A stretch of 64,000 bases of DNA from Posidonia oceanica (lineage: Eukaryota > Streptophyta > Magnoliopsida > Alismatales > Posidoniaceae): the NCBI GenBank assembly GCA_037176725.1, contig JAZBRS010000020.1:82096001-82160000 (forward strand), in the 5' to 3' direction. Shown here in pieces: positions 57,296 through 64,000 of the stretch. Both the position numbers and the translations under genes were made by a program. Position 1 is the stretch's first letter; each line of letters begins with the position of its first letter. Under the pieces are notes generated by a model. It worked only from the letters and a program-made list of their open reading frames with translations. It did no database searches and was not told where the DNA came from.

Positions 57296-60257
57296 TGTAG
57301 ACACCCCATTTTGACAGCTGTTCGTTGGAGGATCTCTGGAAGCTCACCTGGATTGCGGCATGACCCAACCAAAACCTCAACTCCATTTCAAACCCACCAA
57401 GACCTCATCAAAACCCTAAAACTCACAAAAACCTCATCAAAACCCTAAATCCCACCTAAATCCACCATAACCACACCTAAGCCAATCCTAAGCCTTAATC
57501 CAAGTCCTAACCCAAGCCAAAATCCCAAAAACAGCCTTGAAACCTCTCTGGGACGTTAGACGCTGGTTGTGCCAACGTCCAACGTTGGATGCTGCTATGG
57601 TTAGCATCCAACACGTCGGCCGCAGCAGCCCTTTGGCTCCGACTTTGCCGTGCCCAGCGCCACCCTCCGCCAGCTCCACCGCTCCCCATGGACCACCCAA
57701 CCACTTGGCTTGCCCCAGGAGTCGGTGCTTCACCCCGGTGCCGCTGGTACAGCACGCCACCTACCCAAACTTTCCCGCCACGCGTTCGTTTGGACATTTC
57801 CGGCCACCCTTTTGCCGACCTGCCACTCACCGTGCACGCCACCTCCAGAACACGCCTGCCATCCCATGCCCACTCGCCGTGCACGCCACATCCTTCCGCG
57901 ACCTCCAGAGCACGCTTTTGCCACCTCCTGCCATTGGCAGAGCTTCCCCAAACAAAACCATGCAACCTAACCGCTGCAACACTTGCCCCACACTTACCAG
58001 AGATTTCGCGAGAGCTCCAGAGCCTCCTAGCAACCCAAAGCGATCCAGTGAGCACCCCTTGTGTGAGAGGAACCCCGCCGAGCGCTTCCCCCACCTCCAG
58101 GACGTGCATCCAAGCTCACCGACGCTGCTGTTTGTCAACTCCGGTCGGCCACACATACATCAATTCCAGACCACATACAGGTAATTTTCTTTCCCTCGTG
58201 CGTCCCTCATTTCCTACCTCATCGTAGCAAAGCCTCACAGCCAAGCTTCATGGCTTTCCGGCCACTCAGATGGCCGGAAATGCCATGAACGTCGGCGGCA
58301 ACAGGGAGGAGGTGGGTGGAGTGATCCATGCACCCATTTCTGGTTTTAAATACATGTTTATGATCGTTGTTGCATGCTTATGCTTCCTAGCTAGTTAGTT
58401 TTCTGTTTTGGATCGATTTGAGCATCGATTCTTGTCGGGAAGTTTCCTGACTTGTTAGATGCACAACCTGGTGCATCTAATGTTGGACGTGCCCTGTGGT
58501 AGCATCCAACACCTCTGCTGTCTTTGATTAACTTATTTCCTTACTGTAGTGGTTTGAATGCTATCCTACATGCTTTAATATCTTGCATGCTTTCCCTTAT
58601 GCATCTGGATGCCATGTCAGGAGTCATATATCGATTTTTGGCGTGGTTTCCTTCTTCGCATTTTTAATCAGGCTGCCTGGGTGTTGGACGCAAGGTGATC
58701 CAGCGTTTTATGTTGGACGCAGGTCACCTCAGCATCTTACACTCCAATGTGTTATTTTTGCATCCTTGCATCTTGTAATCGCTTTTATTTGAGATATTTC
58801 TCCTCCATGTGTGCATGTTGTTATCTAGATCTTCCTTCAGCTATTTGCAGACTTACATTATGCCTTTATTATCAGTTTGCATGCTGAGCGTTGTGCCTCT
58901 GTCTTCTTTGTGTTGGACGCTGAGTGCTTCAGCATTTTATGTAAAACGTTGGGTACTCAAGCGCTTAACAACTTGTTCTGGTTTGAACTAGATTTATGCC
59001 TGTATCTTGTTCTTTAAATCCTTTTGGCTTCTCATCTTGCTTGCCTAGCATGATTTGCATGTCTTCCTGCTATCATATTGCATTTGCATCACGTTTACAT
59101 ATTCAGCATGCATGCATACCTTTCAAAATCCAAGCTCAGGTGTTGGACGCTGAGGTTTCCAGTGTCCAACGTTAGACGTTGCTAATCCCAGCGTTTAACA
59201 CCCTCTGCTTGTTTAAAACAGATTTGTCGCTTGCATTCGATTTCTGAGTTGTGGCTTTGATCCCTTGGCATGGTTTATCTGCCCATAGCTTTTGCATAGC
59301 ATTAAATCCTTGCTTTGCCAAATATGCATCTTTTCTCGTAGTTTTTCTCTCCTATGTGTTGGATGCTGGCTACTCTAGCGTCTAACATAGGACGCTGGGT
59401 TTTCTAGCATCCAACACTTTACAGTTTGCTGCACTTGAGTTTTAGCGTTGTTTTTGTTTCAGATGTCGTTTCTTGCACTTTGGCACTTCCAGTACATGCC
59501 TTAGCACCCATGCATGCCGCTGGATCCCTGTTTCTTATTTTACACCTTGCATCGCCTGTTTTCCCGTGGTTTTCCACCTCGGACTTGTTTTCCCTCGCAT
59601 GTCGCTTTGCATTGCATGGTTTTATTCGCCGTTTTGATTTCTCACCTGCATTGCATTTAGGGCAGTGATACTTACTGTCTGGAGTTCTTATGAACTAGGG
59701 CACGCCCGGTTCAGAACACTGGCAGCGCTGCTGAGCACATAGATTGCACGTTTAATTTTCATTATGCATCTTAGCAAGTAAAGTATGTAATTAAGCATTC
59801 ATAGCATGGCATAGCATTCCTCGCCCCTCGGGCATACAACAAAGGCAAGCAATTGTTGACATTCCTACATATGCGAGTTAGAAGCCTCGAAAGACCGACT
59901 CCGGGCGTATCGGGGGTGCCTAACACCTTCCCCACATGTAATAGGAGTCCTTACCCTTTCTCTTGGCTTGCAATGACCATTATGCCCTTATCCTAGGCAC
60001 GAGTCATTCATTTTTGCATAGCATTGCACCCATTTGCATGTTTTATGCTTTTCCTCAGTTTTCCTTGTCTTCCGATTTAATAGACTAGGTGGCGACTTCG
60101 ATTTTACCTTATCCTTTGTTTTTCTTCACTTTTTTGATGTTTTCGAGTCGAGTTTCCTCCTCGGATCCACTAACTATTTGCGACCCCTCGTCGGTTGGCG
60201 TGCGTGAGCTCTGGTAGCGCACTACAGCGTCGCTCCGGTGACACCCCGGTCATGACA
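57296..60257 (+). mobile_element. 3' LTR of A
   Basis: This uninterrupted 2962-bp copy starts TGTAGACACCCC and ends ACACCCCGGTCATGACA. It shows the empty target of B (gtgagcacccc near 58050). Compared with the 5' LTR it differs by scattered substitutions, many of them transitions. The long frames at 57507-58227 are read-through of LTR sequence. Confidence 0.92.
58454..59414. repeat. Five double-hairpin cassettes at about 229-bp intervals (A 3' LTR)
   Basis: Starts are at 58454, 58683, 58912, 59142 and 59358 (intervals 229, 229, 230, 216), the same register as in the 5' LTR. A further cassette is at 57552-57612. Confidence 0.85.
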
Positions 60258-60262
60258 ATGGT
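60258..60262. repeat. Right TSD (atggt) of element A
   Basis: It is identical to 4599-4603; LINE ORF2 continues in phase from 60263. Confidence 0.95.
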
Positions 60263-61874
60263 CCATACTTGGCATCATCCAAAGTTCTATTTCTTACTGA
60301 ACTTAGACATATTCAAACCCTGGTTGGGGACAACTGGGTTATTGGGGGAGACTTCAATATTACTTGGTTTTCCCATGAATGCTCCAATGGGTCTTACTAT
60401 ACCCCCATGATGGCAAATTTCAATGATTTCATTATTGGAACTAGGCTTTTGAACCTATCCTCCAACAACTATGCTTACACTTGGTCTAACTTCCAGGTAG
60501 ATGAAATTATGGTCAAGCTAGATAGATTTTTAATCTCTCCCAGCTGGGAGTCTCATTTTCCAACCTCTATTTGCTTAGGAAAATCTAGAATTGTATCTGA
60601 TCATATCCCTATCATTTTAGACACCTGTCCTCCTGGGTGGGGGCCTTTTCCTTTTAGATTTTACAAATCTTGGCTCCTCACCGAAGGCTTTGATTCAATT
60701 ATTAGAGATTGCTGGGCCTCCTTCTCAGCTAATGCTAACCCTGTTGTTAAATTCTCATACAAGATCAAAGCTATAAAAGCCACTATTAAATCTTGGCTAA
60801 TCTCTCATTGTGATAATCATCAGTCTAGACTCCTGGATATTGAACAGATGATCCAAAGACTAGATAGTCAGGCTGAATCTACCCCATTATCCTCATTACA
60901 ATGGCAGCAGAAGTAAGACTCAAGACTAGAACACCTCGATATTCTCAAAGGCTAGAAAATTTACTGGAGACAGTGCTCTCGTATTCAGTGGCTTAAGGAA
61001 GGAGATTTAAATACCTCCTTTCATAAAATCACAAATTCTAGAAGGAGAAGAAACACTATTACCTTCCTATCTATTGATGGTATTCGAACAGAGTCACCTC
61101 ATCATATTTGCTCAGCAATTTAGGAACACTTCTTTAGACTCTTCAATAAGGCCTCCCTCCCCTGTATCAGGTTAGACTGGGATAAGCTGCTACCAAATAA
61201 AATTGCAAATGCCCAGGATATAGAGGGCTCCTTCTCTGAGGAGGAGATTAAAAGTAGTGTTTTCTCCCTTCCAGGAGATAAATCTCCAAGCCCAGATGGG
61301 TTTCCCCTGTGTTTTTATCAACACTTTTGGGAATTGATCAAGGAGGATCTGTTCAATATTTTTCAATTCCTTCACCAAGCCACCGACCCTAATATTCTTA
61401 AAACTATTAATCAAACTTTCATCATCCTCCTTCCTAAGCAAGCAAATGCAGAGTGTGTCAAAGATTATAGACCTATTAGTCTTCTCAACAGTAACTATAA
61501 AATTATAGCTAAATGCTTAGCATCCAAGCTCAGCTCTTTGTTGAACTCCCTTGTAGATGACTTTCAAAGTGTCATTTTGAAAGGTTGCAACATAAGTAAT
61601 TGTTACGTCGTAGCACAAGAGACCCTGCATCTGCTACATTCCACCCACTCAAATGGGGTAATGATTAAATTAGACTTTGAAAAAGCATTCGACAACGTCA
61701 ATTGAGACTTTCTCCTAAAGGTCTTGGTTGGTTAAGGCTTTGGTGTAAAATGGCTCTCTTGGATTAGAATGTGTATTTATACTGTCAAATTTTCGGTTAT
61801 GATTAAAGGTACCTCTAAAGGCCATTTCAGTTCATCAAATGGTCTGAGGCAAGGGGATCCTCAATAGGATGCTA
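60263..61874 (+). pseudogene. LINE L ORF2, endonuclease end and reverse transcriptase (3' piece)
   Basis: It continues the 4271-4603 frame. Endonuclease motifs are GGDFNITW and SDHIPII; a linker with QWLKEGDLNTSFH follows. Reverse transcriptase motifs are GDKSPSPDGF, YRPISLLNSNYKIIAKCLA, KLDFEKAFDNVN (motif A with its Asp) and NGLRQGDP. The phase is kept for 1.6 kb, broken only by stops: TAA 60914, TAG 60953, TAG 61121, TGA 61703, TAA 61733 and TAG near 61865. The YADD active site and C-terminus are absent because LTR G starts at 61875. It encoded a plant L1-clade retrotransposase and is inactive. Confidence 0.88.
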
Positions 61875-64000
61875 TGTCTTGGCAAAGAACACAACCTGAT
61901 TAGAGGGATTGGTTTCGCTTTGTGACCATACCGACGATGAGGGTCGGCACGCATGACTGGAGAGAGCCACCGTGCGAATCCGATAAGGTCACGGCGGAGT
62001 GGTGAATCCAAGGAGAACTCGACTCGAAAACACCGAATGCGAAAAACAAATAAAGATAAGACAATAGAGTCGCCACCTAGTCTATTTAACAGAAAGACGA
62101 GGAAAACCGAATGCAAAACATGAATTGTATGCAATGTTGTAAAAAGATGATCCGTGCCAATGGATGAGACATAATGGTCATTGCGACCCAAAGAAAGGGT
62201 AAGGACTCCTGTTACGCATGGGGAAGGTGTTAGGCACCTCCATGCACCTGACGAGTTAGTCTTTCTAGGCTTAATCACTCGCATGTGTGGCTAATGTTGG
62301 CAATTAAATGCCAATTAATGTATGCCCTTGGGCAATAATGATATGCCTTGCAAATATGAATGCATGCTTTAATGAATACCTAGAGATGGATGCCTGATGC
62401 CAAATGCCATGCAAATGTATGTAAAGCATGTGGAGAAAATAGATCTGGATGCGATAAACCAAAATCATGCAATCTAAATGCTCAACAGCGCTGTCAGTGT
62501 TCTAAACTGGGGCACTCGCGCTTATGATTTGCGCTGGTACTATCCACTAAGGATGTATGCTAGATCATCGCGCCAAAGTTCTTAAAACTTCAGGCAGTAA
62601 GCATCATTTCCCTAATGGATGCAAGCAAAAGTCAAAACATCTGAGAAACAATGCGATGCTGGCAAAATCATGCAGAGGAGTGAAATCTAGATGTGCATGA
62701 GCAAGATCAGATGAAAAAAACCTACGAAAAGCCATGAAGTTGGTCTACCCTGTGCTGCTCTGGATCTAGCAAACCGTGCTAGTTAGAAACACCAGTAACC
62801 TGCGGTGGTAACCCGCATCAGTTACCCACGGCTGGAAGTAGCGGTCCAGGCATGACAGATCCAGACGGCGAGCTTCCTTGCTCAATTGTGGATGAAAAGG
62901 ATCAAAACCAATCAAACAAACATCAGCGAAGCAAGAGGGAATACCAGAGAGTAATCCAAAGCAATGAAACAAAAACATGGATGCATGGATCTCTCCCCTC
63001 GTCTCTGTTGCACAATGCCAGAAATCGTTGGGTTCGTCGACCATGGAGGAGGCTAGGAGCCCACAAAGCTCGACCGTGGCTTACAGCGGAGGTGAGGGAG
63101 GTAGAGAGGATGCAGAAGATGCAATGCAAGGCGAGAAAACCAAGAGCAAGTGCTCGTCGCCTCCCATTGACAGAGCACACTGTGACGAATGCGTTTATCG
63201 ACTGTCGGTGAACAACCGACCTAAGCACGGCTGTTATGTGGCCGTCGACGCATTTGGAGCATCAGAGAGGAGGAGGAAGGAGAATGCAAACAAGGAGATG
63301 GGTTCTCGGCCGTGCTCAACGGCCAACGGCCTCACACGACCAGTGAACCCATCGGTGAAAAAACAGAGAGTGAAAACTAGAGAAGAAACTCGGCGAAACA
63401 CTTGTGAATTCACGATGATAAAACGCTACCGAGCTAAAGGAGAAGGCTACTACGCTTAGGGAATGGACACTCACCTGTGTTGATGCACGGTTGTCCCTCC
63501 CGACGTTGGCTCGTGGCGGACATTTCTCCAAGTCAGCGTTGAGGTTGGATGCGACGGTAGAGGCAAGGCGGTTGGTTGTTAGTGCTCTGGACGTGCTGTG
63601 CTTGGAATGCAGAGGCTAGGGAGTAGTGTTGGATGCACAAATGGACCATGGGTGCTCTTGTGCTCACAGTGTGTGGGTGTATGGCCATGGGTGTTCGGCG
63701 GTGCTAGGGAACGACCGACAAAGGTGGGCTGTTGGTCGAGCAAGTGGCCTAGAGTGGGGAGAGCAACCGAAGGCCTGGATGTCGGCAATCGGTGTTGTTT
63801 TATAGCATGGGCGGTTGCACGGATGTCATAGATTGATAACAGAATTTGAATGTGTGATATGGATGTGAATGGAAGGGATTTGATTGGGATTTTAATGTGG
63901 ATGAGGGGTGTGATGGTCAAGACACACTAGGGTACACGCTTAGATCCATGCGAGCCAATAGGAAGCAAGGATTCGATGGTCCAAAGGTGATTCGACCAAA
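61875..64000 (-). mobile_element. LTR G (minus strand), U5 part, runs off the window
   Basis: The left end TGTCTTGGC is the complement of a CA terminus. Inside are the shared U5 blocks: gagtcgccacctagtc (62068), 'ggtcattgcgacccaaagaaaggg' (62174, in pieces), gttaggcacctcc (62228) and 'caggcagtaagcatcat' (62592). It truncates LINE L. The LTR start is not in the window. Frames in 62766-63459 lack recognisable domains and are treated as non-coding LTR. Confidence 0.75.

Larger units (their letters stand above)
4604..60257 (+). mobile_element. Element A: giant gag-only Tat/Ogre-type LTR retrotransposon
   Basis: Direct LTRs (split 5' copy 4604-5392 plus 43530-45737; 3' copy 57296-60257) start TGTAGACACCCC and end ACACCCCGGTCAYGACA. 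A primer-binding site matching tRNA-Arg follows the 5' LTR, a polypurine tract precedes the 3' LTR, and a perfect 5-bp TSD flanks the whole. Without the insert in its 5' LTR it is about 17.5 kb. The interior has a degenerate gag, splice signals and tandem repeats. No protease, reverse transcriptase, RNase H or integrase frame was found. It is non-autonomous and resembles TR-GAG elements or deletion derivatives of the Ogre lineage. Confidence 0.9.

Noticed and set aside
57507..58227. Frames of about 200 aa on both strands at 57507-58227 and 4893-5558
   Set aside because: They read through A's LTR including cassettes (PTLDA, SNVGR words) and are not conserved between the two LTR copies as proteins.

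Overview
This is nuclear heterochromatin of a flowering plant, probably intergenic DNA. The evidence is giant Tat/Ogre-type LTR retrotransposons (one primer-binding site matches tRNA-Arg), plant L1-type LINEs, tRNA-derived SINEs, a plant mobile domain (PMD) gene and degenerate TTTAGGG tracts. The species cannot be named. I see no intact host gene, rRNA or functional tRNA gene. Almost every long open frame is a decayed transposon protein or an artefact of tandem repeats.

The window is a stack of nested insertions, most of them resolvable from 5-bp target-site duplications (TSDs) and TG...CA LTR ends. The substrate is a LINE (here 'L', 3319-4603 and 60263-61874, plus strand). Its ORF2 is cut inside the endonuclease domain by element A (4604-60257, plus strand, TSD atggt). 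A's 5' LTR is split by a compound minus-strand element B (5393-43529, TSD agcat/agcac). B's 3' internal region is split by element C (6983-27419, minus strand, TSD ctatg). C's LTRs hold five SINEs and two ORF1-only LINE copies. A's internal region also carries a solo LTR, H (51010-55168). The edges are LTRs of other elements: F (1-325), D (326-3318) and G (61875-64000).

A, B and C all lack pol. A and C keep only a degenerate gag, framed by conserved splice signals, followed by tandem-repeat modules and a polypurine tract, so they resemble TR-GAG-type non-autonomous elements. B has gag on its sense strand and, antisense to it, a multi-exon PMD gene. All would need enzymes supplied in trans by an autonomous relative.

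The most unusual signals are these. (1) A double-hairpin cassette built on the palindrome GCGTCCAACGTTGGACGC occurs in several LTR families and is spaced about 229 bp apart within LTRs, with matched changes in opposing arms. (2) B is bounded by U5 ends on both sides; its right end is an inverted R-U5 segment starting near the predicted transcription start, as if a strong-stop cDNA had been joined and integrated. (3) A tandem hairpin repeat has a mostly constant CCCTAA loop and compensatory stem changes. (4) There is a 'half-LINE' family with ORF1 only and a conserved 3' hairpin. (5) SINEs and half-LINEs repeatedly enter the same telomere-like tract. (6) Premature stops are strongly biased to TAG, as expected from deamination of CHG-methylated CAG codons.
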